39,995 nucleotides of DNA, from positions 1-39,995 of the forward strand of contig JASGFT010000016.1 in assembly GCA_047605425.1 (NCBI GenBank), given 5' to 3'. The translations under genes were made by a program, and so were the position numbers. Below, piece after piece: positions 31,921 to 39,995 of the stretch. The stretch is from JAKPAM01 sp047605425. GTDB lineage: Bacteria > Pseudomonadota > Gammaproteobacteria > Burkholderiales > Burkholderiaceae_E. Below the pieces are notes generated by a model. The model was not told the DNA's origin, ran no database searches, and saw only the letters and a list, made by a program, of their open reading frames with translations. Position 1 is the stretch's first letter. Every line of letters starts with the position of its first letter.

Positions 31921-32397
31921 ATGAGCCAGCAAGGTCCTTCCGTCGCGGATGGCAAAGGAGCGGGAATGCTGAAGGTCATGGTGATCGACGACAGCAACAC
32001 GATCCGGCGCAGCGCCGAGATCTTCCTCGGGCAGGCCGGCTATCACGTCGTGCTGGCCGAGGACGGCTTCGATGCGCTGGCCAAGATCGCCGATCACGAG
32101 CCCGACCTGATCTTCTGCGACATCCTGATGCCGCGGCTCGACGGCTACCAGACCTGCGCGCTGATCAAGAAGAGCCCGCGCTTCTCCGACATCCCGGTCG
32201 TCATGCTGTCGAGCAAGGACGGCTTGTTCGACCGCGCGCGTGGCCGGATGGTCGGCTCCGAGCAATACCTGACCAAGCCGTTCACGAAGGACACGCTGCT
32301 CAAGGCGGTCGCCGAGCGCGCGCGCCGCCACGGCGATCGGTCGCCGCCGACCGAGCCGATGCGCGCCGCCGGCATGCTGTCCGCGTCGCTGGCCTGA
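31921..32397 (+). CDS. pilG: Twitching motility response regulator PilG
   Basis: A single-domain CheY-like receiver of 158 residues. KVMVIDDSNTIRRSAEIFL gives the acidic pair, FCDILMPRLDGYQ the phospho-acceptor Asp, VVMLSSKDGLFDRARG the switch Ser region, and LTKPFTKDTLL the conserved Lys-Pro. In Pseudomonas PilG is phosphorylated by ChpA and promotes pilus extension and adenylate cyclase activity. The ATG follows GGAGAAGTG. A short N-terminal and a Pro-rich C-terminal tail flank the domain. First gene of the Pil-Chp operon. Confidence 0.94.
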   Translation: MSQQGPSVADGKGAGMLKVMVIDDSNTIRRSAEIFLGQAGYHVVLAEDGFDALAKIADHEPDLIFCDILMPRLDGYQTCALIKKSPRFSDIPVVMLSSKDGLFDRARGRMVGSEQYLTKPFTKDTLLKAVAERARRHGDRSPPTEPMRAAGMLSASLA

Positions 32398-32417
32398 GTC
32401 GGGATCCGGGAGCTACC

Positions 32418-32792
32418 GTGCCGAACAAGATCCTGATCGTCGACGATTCGCCGACCGAGCGTTTCTTCCTGGCCGACCTGCTGGTCAAGCGCGGCTATTC
32501 GGTGATCACCGCCGAGAACGGAGATGAGGCGGTCGAGAAGGCCCGCGCCGAACGGCCGGTGCTGATCGTGCTCGACGTCGTCATGCCGGGTCTGTCGGGC
32601 TTCCAGGTCACGCGCTCGCTGAACCGCGATCCGTCGACGCAGGACATCCCGGTGATCCTGTGCACCAGCAAGTCGAACGAGACCGACCGGATCTGGGGCT
32701 TGCGTCAAGGCGCGCGCGGCTACGTCACCAAGCCGATCAAACCGGACGAGCTGCTGGCCAAGATCGCCGATCTCGTGACGCCTGTTGCCTGA
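32418..32792 (+). CDS. pilH: Twitching motility response regulator PilH
   Basis: A 124-residue CheY-like receiver: KILIVDDSPTERFFLADLL, IVLDVVMPGLSGFQ with the phospho-acceptor Asp, VILCTSKSNETDRIWGL and YVTKPIKPDELL. PilH is the second ChpA partner, thought to drive pilus retraction or act as a phosphate sink. Start is GTG with GGGAGCTACC upstream. It lies 20 bases after pilG. Confidence 0.94.
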   Translation: MPNKILIVDDSPTERFFLADLLVKRGYSVITAENGDEAVEKARAERPVLIVLDVVMPGLSGFQVTRSLNRDPSTQDIPVILCTSKSNETDRIWGLRQGARGYVTKPIKPDELLAKIADLVTPVA

Positions 32793-32909
32793 TTGCCGCG
32801 CCGAGGGATCGGCGGCGGTCGTCCCTGACCGACCGTCCGATTCGCTGGTGCGTACGGGCTGGCGCGGATTGGGGCAAGCTGGTGATGCCCTACCGAAAGC
32901 CGATACGAG

Positions 32910-33449
32910 ATGAATGAGCTGATCGACCGTAGCAAGACGCATTTGCGCGAGTTGCAGGCGCGGCTGAACGATCGCCTGCGCGAGACGTCCGACGGCGCCG
33001 GGCAGGACGCGCGGCTCGGGCTGATGATCGGCGGCGAACGCTATCTGGTCGAGTTGTCCGAAGCCGGCGAGATCGTGTCGGCGTCGACGCCGATCATGCC
33101 GGTGCCGCTGACGCACGACTGGTTCCGCGGGCTCGTCAACCTGCGCGGCATGCTGTTCGCGGTGTCGGACCTCGCGCGCTTCGGCGGCGGCGAGGCGACG
33201 CCGCTGTCCAAGGAGAGCCGGCTGCTGGCGCTCGCCTCGCGGCTGAACTTCAACGCGGCGATCCTGGTCACGCGGATGATGGGCTTGCAGAACGTCTCGA
33301 CGATGATCGACGAGACGCCCGGCGCGATCATCGACGCGGCGCGGCCGTGGATCGCCCGCAGCCTGCGCGACGACGAGGGGCGTTCGTGGTACGAGCTGAG
33401 CCTGCAGCGGCTGATCGGCGACGAGCGGTTCGTGATGGTCGAGCGATGA
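32910..33449 (+). CDS. pilI: CheW-like adaptor PilI
   Basis: A 179-residue coupling protein that ties the PilJ receptor to the ChpA kinase at the inner membrane. An N-terminal helix (about 1-35) precedes the CheW SH3-like fold: GLMIGGERYLVELSEAGEIV, MPVPLTHDWFRGLVNLRGMLFAVSDLARF, ending in WYELSLQRLIGDERFVMVE. The ATG is preceded by ACGAG; 117 bases separate it from pilH with no other gene visible. pilJ follows after 10 bases. Confidence 0.92.
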   Translation: MNELIDRSKTHLRELQARLNDRLRETSDGAGQDARLGLMIGGERYLVELSEAGEIVSASTPIMPVPLTHDWFRGLVNLRGMLFAVSDLARFGGGEATPLSKESRLLALASRLNFNAAILVTRMMGLQNVSTMIDETPGAIIDAARPWIARSLRDDEGRSWYELSLQRLIGDERFVMVER

Positions 33450-33459
33450 TCCGGCAACG

Positions 33460-35793
33460 ATGATGAAACTGGGCTCCTTCCTCTTCCCGTCCGGCCGTCC
33501 GACTCGCAAGGGCGTCGATCTCGATACGGCGATTCTCGACGACATCGAGCCGCGCACCGTGCCCGATTCGCACCGCGCGGCGCGGATGGCCGATGCATCG
33601 GACGGGCGTCCGGACGCCGATGGCGCCCGCGAGCGGGCCGCCGGGGCGCGCTCCGTCGCAGCCGGCGCGAACCGATTCGGAACCGTTGAATCGCCGTCGC
33701 CCACCGATCGCCGCGTCAGGCGCGCATCGGCCGGGGGGGGCGGCGGGCTCGGCGGCGGCGCACCGGTGCCGTCGCTGGACAAGGCGCCGTTCCGCCAGCG
33801 CCTGCGCGTGCTGATGCCGCTGATGCTCGGCTCGCTATTGGTCGCGCTGGCGCTGGTCAGCTTCGATCTGTCGCGCTCGAGCGGCAATGCGTCGGTCGCG
33901 CGCCTGATCGGCAACGCGCAGGTGCAGTCGCAGCGCGCGGTCACGGCCGGCGCGCAGGCAGTGCTCGGCAAGCCGCAAGCGCTGGCGCTGCTGCGCGAGA
34001 TGCGCGACGAGCTGGCGCGCAGCTTCGACACGCTCGAGGGCGTCGACGGCGGCGCGCTGGCGACGGGCCTGGCCGCGCCGTGGAAGCAGACGGTCGGGCA
34101 CGCGGACCGGATCCTCCAGCAACAGGCGCCGCTGCTCGCGTATGGCGAGTTGCGCCGCGTGCTGGACGACAACCAGCGCAGCTCGTTCGACGCCGCCCGG
34201 GCGCTGCTCGCGCAGCGTGTCCAGGCCAATGCGCCGGCGCGCGAGATCGCCGCGGCGGCCGAGCTGCAGGCGACGGTCCAGCGCATCGCCCACGAAGCCG
34301 ACCGGTTGCTGTCCGAGGGCGCGGCCGAGGCGGGCGAACTGGCCGGCGCGTTGCGCCGCGACGTCGCCGCGTTCGGCGAATCGCTCGATGCCTGGCAGCG
34401 CGGCGGCGACAAGGCGCGCGGCGCGGCGGTCGCCGACGCCGACGGCGGTCGCGCGCTCGGCGAGCTGCGTCGCGTGCAGCAGGCGCTCGCGGCGCCGTTC
34501 GCGCGGGTGGCCAATGATCTGGAGCGCGTCGCGCAGGCCAGGGTCGCCGTGCTGCAACTGTTCGAATCGGGCGAATCGCTGCGCCGAGGGCTGCTCGATG
34601 CGCAGCAGCGATTGCAGGCGCTGAATGCCAGCGGTGTGTCGTGGCGGATGTGGGGCGCCGGCGCGCTGGTGCTGTTCGCCGTGGCCGCCGGCCTGGCGCT
34701 GGTGCGCGCGTACCTGGTCGACAGCCGCAATCGCGCCGAGGAAGCCGAGCACCAGCGGCTGGTGGCCGAGCGGCTCGAGCAGCAGGCCAAGCACATGAAC
34801 GACCAGAACCAGGCCGCGATCCTGCGCCTGATGAACGAGCTGCAGGAGGTCGCCGACGGCGACCTGACCGTGCAGGCCACGGTGTCCGAGGACATCACCG
34901 GCGCGATCGCCGACTCGGTCAACTACACGGTCGAAGAACTGCGCAACCTGGTGTCGCGGATCAACGCGACGGCCGAGATGGTCAACGAGGCGTCGTCGAA
35001 GGCGCAGATGGTCGCCTCGAGCCTTCAGGCCGCGTCCGACCAGCAGTCGCGCGAGATCCGCGAGACCGGCGAATCGGTGCTGCGGATGGCGCAGCAGATC
35101 AACGAGGTGTCGGCGCGCGCCGCCGAGTCGGTCGACGTGGCGCGCCAGTCGCTGGCGGCGTCGCAGCAGGGCGCGACCGCCGTGCAGAAGGCGATCGTCG
35201 GCATGAACGGCATCCGCGACCACATCCAGGAGACCGCCAAGCGCATCAAGCGACTCGGCGAGTCGTCGCAGGAGATCGGCGAGATCGTCGAGCTGATCTC
35301 GGACATCACCGAGCAGACCAACGTGCTGGCCTTGAACGCCGCGATCCAGGCCGCGTCGGCCGGCGAGGCCGGGCGCGGGTTCACCGTGGTCGCCGAGGAG
35401 GTGCAGCGGCTGGCCGAGCGCAGCGCCGAGGCCACCAAGCAGATCTCGGCGCTGATCAAGACGATCCAGACCGACACGCAGGATGCGGTCGCGGCGATGG
35501 AGCGCAGCACGCAGGGCGTGGTCCAGGGCACGCGGCTGTCCGACGACGCCGGGCGCGCGCTCGGCGACATCGGCCGCGTGTCGACGCAGTTGGCGGACCT
35601 GATCGAGGGATTCTCGAGCACGACCTCCAAGCAGGCGGCCTCGGCCGGCACGGTGGCGCAGAGCATCCAGCGCATCCTGCTGGTGACCGAGCAAACGAGC
35701 GAGGGCACGCTGCAGACCGCGGGCTCGATCCGGCAGTTGTCCGAACTGTCGCAGGAGCTCAAGAGTTCGGTCTCGCGATTCAAGGTGGCTTGA
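33460..35793 (+). CDS. pilJ: Methyl-accepting chemotaxis protein PilJ
   Basis: The receptor of the Pil-Chp system, 777 residues. A roughly 105-residue disordered N-terminus rich in Arg, Ala and Gly precedes membrane span 1 (RVLMPLMLGSLLVALALVSF, about 109-128), a periplasmic helical PilJ sensor region, span 2 (ALVLFAVAAGLALVRAYLV, about 398-416), a HAMP-like linker and the signalling helices. The hairpin tip EQTNVLALNAAIQAASAGEA is the site that docks PilI and ChpA. It is thought to sense surface contact through pilin subunits. The long N-terminus before span 1 is unusual; a downstream start is possible. Its stop overlaps the chpA ATG (TGATG). Confidence 0.94.
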   Translation: MMKLGSFLFPSGRPTRKGVDLDTAILDDIEPRTVPDSHRAARMADASDGRPDADGARERAAGARSVAAGANRFGTVESPSPTDRRVRRASAGGGGGLGGGAPVPSLDKAPFRQRLRVLMPLMLGSLLVALALVSFDLSRSSGNASVARLIGNAQVQSQRAVTAGAQAVLGKPQALALLREMRDELARSFDTLEGVDGGALATGLAAPWKQTVGHADRILQQQAPLLAYGELRRVLDDNQRSSFDAARALLAQRVQANAPAREIAAAAELQATVQRIAHEADRLLSEGAAEAGELAGALRRDVAAFGESLDAWQRGGDKARGAAVADADGGRALGELRRVQQALAAPFARVANDLERVAQARVAVLQLFESGESLRRGLLDAQQRLQALNASGVSWRMWGAGALVLFAVAAGLALVRAYLVDSRNRAEEAEHQRLVAERLEQQAKHMNDQNQAAILRLMNELQEVADGDLTVQATVSEDITGAIADSVNYTVEELRNLVSRINATAEMVNEASSKAQMVASSLQAASDQQSREIRETGESVLRMAQQINEVSARAAESVDVARQSLAASQQGATAVQKAIVGMNGIRDHIQETAKRIKRLGESSQEIGEIVELISDITEQTNVLALNAAIQAASAGEAGRGFTVVAEEVQRLAERSAEATKQISALIKTIQTDTQDAVAAMERSTQGVVQGTRLSDDAGRALGDIGRVSTQLADLIEGFSSTTSKQAASAGTVAQSIQRILLVTEQTSEGTLQTAGSIRQLSELSQELKSSVSRFKVA

Positions 35794-38700
35794 TGGTGGC
35801 GCATAGGCTGACTGCCGGAGAGGCTTCGACGGCGACGACCGATGGCGATGCCCGGACGTCGAGGGCGCGCGAGGGGGCGGTGATGGGCTCGATGCCTTCG
35901 GTTTCTTCGTTTCCGCCGGCCGCGATGGGCCCGTCCGTCGACCTGGCCACGCTGTCCTGGTGCATCGGCGAGATCCGCGAGGCGCTGCAGCAGACCGAAT
36001 CGGCGCTCGACGCGCAGCGCCGGGCCGAGGACGGCGATACCGCATCGCTGCGGCTGGCGCGCCTGCAATTGCACCAGGCGCACGGCGCGCTGCTGGTCGT
36101 GGACGTGCCGGCCGCCGCCGTGCTGACCGAAGAGGCCGAGACGGTGCTCGATGCGGTCGCCAAGGGGGCCATCCAGTTCGACGCCGCGCTCGTGAACGCG
36201 CTGAGGGCGGCGTTCGCGGCCTGCCTCGAATACCTGGATGATCTGCTGCACGAGCAGCCCGATCAGCCGCTGTACCTGTTTCCTTACCTGCAGACGTTGC
36301 GCAAGCTGCGCGGCGCCGAGCGCGAGCACCCGGCGGACCTGTTCTTCCCGGACCTGACGCGGCGACTGCCCGACGACATCGAGCTGCCGCAGGTGTCGAT
36401 CGGCGCGTTCGACGCGGCGGATGTCCAGGATGCCGTCGATGCGCGCAAGGCGTTCGAGAAGGGTCTGCTGAAGTTCCTGCGCGAGCCGGGCAAGCCGCGC
36501 GGCGTCGACTACATGCTGGCCGCGGTCGGCATGGTCGAGCGGCACGAGCGCAACGGCGCGAGCCGCAATTTCTGGCGGATCACGCTGGCCTTTCTCGAGG
36601 CGCTGCGCCGTCGCGCGCTCGATGCCGACGTCTACACCAAGCGCCTGCTGGCGCGGCTGAACCTGCAGCTTCGCAAATCGGTCAACGAGGGCAGCACGGT
36701 TCCGGACCGCCTGGTGCTGGACACGCTGTACGCGCTGGCCTGCGCGCAGGGCGGCTCGGTGCTCGTCGATACCGTCCGCGCGGTCTACGGGCTCGAAGGC
36801 GTCGTTCCCGGCGATTTCATGACGCCGCGCTACGGCCGCCACGATTCCCGGACGATCCGCGCCGCGCGCGACGCGCTGAACCAGGCGCGCATCGCCTGGG
36901 ACAGCGTCGGCCGCGGCAACCAGGCCGATGCCGGCGCCCTCGCGCAGGCGCTGACGGCGTTCCAGGCGGCCGTCCAGCGGCTGCCCGTCCAGGGGATGCA
37001 GAGCCTGGCCGGCGTGCTCGTCGACACCGTGCGGGCGATGGCCGTCAAGCCGGCGCTGTTCGACGCGCCGGTCGCGCTCGAGGCGGCCACGGCGATCCTG
37101 TTCGCCGACCAAATCCTCGAGCAGGGCGGCCGGGCCGGCGAGGCCTTCGATCCGCGCGCCGCCGAACTGGCGGCGCGCCTGGCGCGGGCGATGGCGGGCG
37201 GCGATGTCAGCAACGTGCCTGGCTGGCTGCAAGCCCTGTCGGCCGCCGCGCAGGAGCGGATGACGATGTCCTCGTTCATCCGCGAGACGCTGGTCAGCCT
37301 GCGCGCCGCCGAGCAGGAGCTCGACGGCTTTTTCCGTGATCCGGCGAGGCGGCGGTCGCTGCCCGATGCCGCTCGCCAGTTGTCGCAGGTCTCCGGCGCG
37401 CTGCGGCTGCTCGGCCATCAGGACGCGGCCGACGGCGCGCGGGCGACCGCCGGCTTGGTCGACGGCTTCGCCGAGTCGGATGACGAGCCGGCGCCCGACG
37501 ATTGCGAGCGCGTGGCCGCCAACTGCGGCGCGCTCGGCTTCTTCGTCGAAGGCCTGCACCAGGCGCATCGCCAGGCCGGCGCGTTCGCGTTCGACTGCCG
37601 CACCGGTGAGTTCCGCGCGCGGCTGGCCGATGGGCACCGCGCGTTCGCCGGCTTCGCGGACTCGGCCCGCGATCACAAGCAGCAGGCCGGCGATCTGCTG
37701 GCCAGCCTGCAGCAGGCGCCGGCCGATCGCGAGGTCCGCGCGCAGTTGCGCGGCGCGCTCGAGCAGGTTCGCGACGATGCGCTGCTGCGCGACGACGGCG
37801 CGTTGAAAAAGCAGGCGGCCGAAGCGATCGACCTGCTGTCGATCGACTCGCAGGAAGGCATCGACAAGCTGTCCGAGGCGCTGGCCAGGATGACGCCGGC
37901 CGCCGCGGCCGACACCGAGCCGCCGCCGCGGCGGATTCCCGAGGACGCTGACGCGATCGACCAGGAGCTGCTGGCGATCTTCCTGGCCGAAGCCGTCGAG
38001 GTGCTCGAGGCGATCGAGCGGGCGGCCGCGTCATCGCGGCGCGCGCCCAGCGACCAGCAGTTCCTGACGACGATCCGGCGCGGGTTCCACACGCTGAAGG
38101 GTTCGAGCCGCATGGTCGGGCTCAACGCGTTCGGCGAGGCCGGCTGGTCGCTCGAGCAGGTGATGAACCAGTGGCTGTCCGAGGAGCGGGCGGGCACGCC
38201 CGAACTGTATTCGCTGATCGACGACGCGCGCGCGCGGATGAGCGACTGGGTGGCCCGGTTGGAGGCCGATCCGACCGTGCGCGTCGAGCCGTCGGCGCTG
38301 ATCGCCACGGCCGAGAAGTTTCGCGCGACCGGCGCCTACGAACCGGCGGCGGTCGAGACGATCGAGGTGGTCGAGGCGATCGAGACGGTCGTCGAAGCGC
38401 CGTCGGATGGGCTCGCCGAAACGCCTGTCGAAGCGCCCGCGGCGGATCGGCTCGACGACGTGGCCGATGATCCGCTCGACGACAAGGGCCCTGACCGGAT
38501 CGGCGAAGGGATCGACGAGACCATCGAGTTGTCGATGCCGGAGGCCGTCGAGGCCGTCGAGGCGGATGAGCCGATCGAGCTGACCGAGCGCATCGACATT
38601 CCCGATGCGTTCGAGCCCTGGCAGGCCGTGGATCTGGCCGAACTCGGGCTCGGACCGGATCGTGGCGACGCGCGGGCCGCCAAAGAAGTCGGCGCCGCCG

Positions 38701-39995
38701 CGCGCCTGGACGAGCCCGAGGTCATCGAGCTCGACGTGCTCGTTCCGTTGTCGGAACCGCACATGGCGCTGGACCCGAGCGCGCTGAACGCCCGGATGGA
38801 TGAAGTCGTCGCCTCGCTGCTCGGCGATCCGGCGCTTGGCGACGCGGATGCCGCCGTCGCCGAATCCGCGACGGCATCCGTCACGCCCTCCGCCGCCGAA
38901 GCCCGCGCCGAGGCGGACGCCGGGACAGGCGCCAAGACGGTTGCCGAGACAGACGCCAAAACGGCCGTCGAGGCAGACGCCGAGACGGATGTCGAACCGG
39001 TCGTCGAGCCGGTCGTCGAGCCGGTCGTCGAGCCGGTCGTCGATCCGGTCGTCGATCCGATCGCCAAGCCAGCCGCCGAGCCGGCGGACGACACGATCGT
39101 CGTCGGCGATCGCTCGATCAGCCGGCCGCTGTTCGCGATCTTCGTCGGCGAAGCGCAGGGGTTGATCGCCACGCTGGTCCAGGACGTCGCGAGCTGGCGC
39201 GCGCAGCCGGACCGCCGCGCCAGCGAGCCTGCCGCCCGCGCCGCGCATTCGCTATGCGGGAGCGCGGGCCTGGTCGGGCTGGCCTGCGTGCATGACCTGG
39301 CGTCCCGTCTCGAAGAAGTCCTGCTGATGCAGGCGAGCACCGGTTTTCCGCTCGACGAGGCCGATTTCGGGACGATGGCGCGGGCCGTCGACCGGATGCG
39401 CGCGATGCTGGAGCAGTTCGCCGGCGCGCGGATGCCGGTCGAGGACCAGGATGCGCTCGACGGCCTGGCGCTGCTGCACCTGCGGATGCTGGCGGCCCAG
39501 CAGTCGGCCGCCGCCGCGCACGACGATGCGTCGACGGTGGTCGACCGCGAGATCCAGCGCGCGGTCGCGCAAGCGACGCCCGCGGCGCGGATCAACGAGG
39601 AATCCGCGCCGCCGGTCGTCGATGAGCTCGACGCCGAGCTGCTGCCGATCTTCATCGAAGAGGCCGACGACCTGCTGCCCGGCATCGGCGCCGACCTGCA
39701 CCGCTGGGCCGAGAATCCGTCCGATTCGGCGAGCGCGCGCAAGCTGATGCGCGCGCTGCACACGGTCAAGGGCAGTGCCCGCATGGCTGGCGCGATGACG
39801 CTGGGCCAGCTCGTCCACGAGATGGAGACGCGGATCGAGGCGCTGACCGTGCTGCCGGTCGTGCCGCGCGGCATGATCGAAGAACTGATCGCCGAGCACG
39901 ACCAGGTGATGAGCCTGTTCGAGGCGATCAAGGATCCTGCCAGCGCCAGCGCCAGCGCCAGCGCCAGCGCCAGCGCCAGCGCCGCGATCGCCGGC
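35793..39995 (+). CDS. chpA: Chemotaxis hybrid histidine kinase ChpA/PilL, 5' part (runs off right edge)
   Basis: The first 1401 codons of a very large CheA-type kinase for pili. An alpha-helical N-terminal region (about 1-690) resembles the ChpA N-terminus. Phosphotransfer (Hpt) domains follow with candidate His766 (HTLKGSSRMVG), His1152 (HSLCGSAGLVG) and His1323 (HTVKGSARMAG). The second has Cys where the Lys after the His is normal. Acidic Glu/Asp/Val/Ala-rich linkers join them, including six VEPV-type 12-base repeats and, at the edge, seven Ala-Ser hexamer repeats. The kinase, CheW and receiver domains are expected beyond the window. ATG overlaps the pilJ stop; no separate ribosome-binding site is seen. 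Confidence 0.93.
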   Translation, partial: MVAHRLTAGEASTATTDGDARTSRAREGAVMGSMPSVSSFPPAAMGPSVDLATLSWCIGEIREALQQTESALDAQRRAEDGDTASLRLARLQLHQAHGALLVVDVPAAAVLTEEAETVLDAVAKGAIQFDAALVNALRAAFAACLEYLDDLLHEQPDQPLYLFPYLQTLRKLRGAEREHPADLFFPDLTRRLPDDIELPQVSIGAFDAADVQDAVDARKAFEKGLLKFLREPGKPRGVDYMLAAVGMVERHERNGASRNFWRITLAFLEALRRRALDADVYTKRLLARLNLQLRKSVNEGSTVPDRLVLDTLYALACAQGGSVLVDTVRAVYGLEGVVPGDFMTPRYGRHDSRTIRAARDALNQARIAWDSVGRGNQADAGALAQALTAFQAAVQRLPVQGMQSLAGVLVDTVRAMAVKPALFDAPVALEAATAILFADQILEQGGRAGEAFDPRAAELAARLARAMAGGDVSNVPGWLQALSAAAQERMTMSSFIRETLVSLRAAEQELDGFFRDPARRRSLPDAARQLSQVSGALRLLGHQDAADGARATAGLVDGFAESDDEPAPDDCERVAANCGALGFFVEGLHQAHRQAGAFAFDCRTGEFRARLADGHRAFAGFADSARDHKQQAGDLLASLQQAPADREVRAQLRGALEQVRDDALLRDDGALKKQAAEAIDLLSIDSQEGIDKLSEALARMTPAAAADTEPPPRRIPEDADAIDQELLAIFLAEAVEVLEAIERAAASSRRAPSDQQFLTTIRRGFHTLKGSSRMVGLNAFGEAGWSLEQVMNQWLSEERAGTPELYSLIDDARARMSDWVARLEADPTVRVEPSALIATAEKFRATGAYEPAAVETIEVVEAIETVVEAPSDGLAETPVEAPAADRLDDVADDPLDDKGPDRIGEGIDETIELSMPEAVEAVEADEPIELTERIDIPDAFEPWQAVDLAELGLGPDRGDARAAKEVGAAARLDEPEVIELDVLVPLSEPHMALDPSALNARMDEVVASLLGDPALGDADAAVAESATASVTPSAAEARAEADAGTGAKTVAETDAKTAVEADAETDVEPVVEPVVEPVVEPVVDPVVDPIAKPAAEPADDTIVVGDRSISRPLFAIFVGEAQGLIATLVQDVASWRAQPDRRASEPAARAAHSLCGSAGLVGLACVHDLASRLEEVLLMQASTGFPLDEADFGTMARAVDRMRAMLEQFAGARMPVEDQDALDGLALLHLRMLAAQQSAAAAHDDASTVVDREIQRAVAQATPAARINEESAPPVVDELDAELLPIFIEEADDLLPGIGADLHRWAENPSDSASARKLMRALHTVKGSARMAGAMTLGQLVHEMETRIEALTVLPVVPRGMIEELIAEHDQVMSLFEAIKDPASASASASASASASAAIAG
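38991..39062 (+). repeat. Six 12-base tandem repeats in chpA
   Basis: Six head-to-tail copies of GTCGAGCCGGTC, with a few single-base changes (GAA, GAT), encode a run of Val-Glu/Asp-Pro-Val units in the linker between the first and second Hpt domains. Being a multiple of three, copy changes alter linker length without breaking the frame. Confidence 0.9.
39939..39980 (+). repeat. Seven hexanucleotide repeats in chpA
   Basis: Seven perfect copies of GCCAGC encode seven Ala-Ser pairs just after the third Hpt domain, close to the window edge. Perfect short tandem repeats of this kind slip readily during replication; each slip would add or remove two residues. Confidence 0.93.

Overview
The window is GC-rich chromosomal DNA of a betaproteobacterium, most likely order Burkholderiales. 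The evidence is gene order (ribH-nusB-thiL-pgpA, cinA-recA-recX-DUF2889-sucC-sucD-terC, rubredoxin-pilGHIJ-chpA), a RibBA whose cyclohydrolase half is degenerate, and D-3-hydroxybutyrate dehydrogenase next to a patatin. Almost every base is coding. I see no rRNA, tRNA, CRISPR array, prophage or intact insertion sequence.

Layout. (1) 0.1-3.5 kb: riboflavin synthase overlapping a DHA2-type MFS exporter, then a small Tyr/Pro-rich secreted protein and a glycine-zipper lipoprotein, closed by a strong terminator. (2) 3.7-8.5 kb: a complete branched-chain-amino-acid/amide type ABC importer (livG, livF, binding protein, livH, livM). (3) 8.6-11.5 kb: a hemerythrin-like protein on the minus strand, facing a hydroxybutyrate dehydrogenase and a patatin lipase. 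(4) 11.5-15.8 kb: ribBA, ribH, nusB, thiL, pgpA and cinA, tightly packed with overlaps. (5) 15.9-21.4 kb: recA behind two tandem LexA boxes, recX, a DUF2889 gene, sucCD, and a TerC membrane protein with a strong terminator. (6) 21.5-25.8 kb: a four-gene signalling block of PP2C-type phosphatase, FHA protein, CHASE2-adenylate cyclase and a metallo-beta-lactamase-fold protein resembling class II cAMP phosphodiesterases. (7) 25.9-27.2 kb: an SDR and a NYN-domain protein on the minus strand, then about 0.9 kb with no convincing gene. (8) 28.1-30.5 kb: two tandem type IV pilin genes, each followed by a hairpin, and an Rpn/DUF4351-type nuclease. (9) 30.8-40 kb: thiE (minus), a small rubredoxin gene, and the Pil-Chp chemosensory operon pilG-pilH-pilI-pilJ-chpA, with chpA running off the right edge.

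How the parts fit. Regions 1 and 4 together hold riboflavin synthesis, split by the transporter and lipid block. Regions 6, 8 and 9 may be linked: type IV pili are controlled by the Pil-Chp system, which in Pseudomonas acts through cAMP. This window places a cAMP-making and probably cAMP-degrading pair, joined to phosphoprotein-recognition and dephosphorylation genes, just upstream of the pilin genes. That link is inference from proximity. The block is the best candidate here for a poorly described system.
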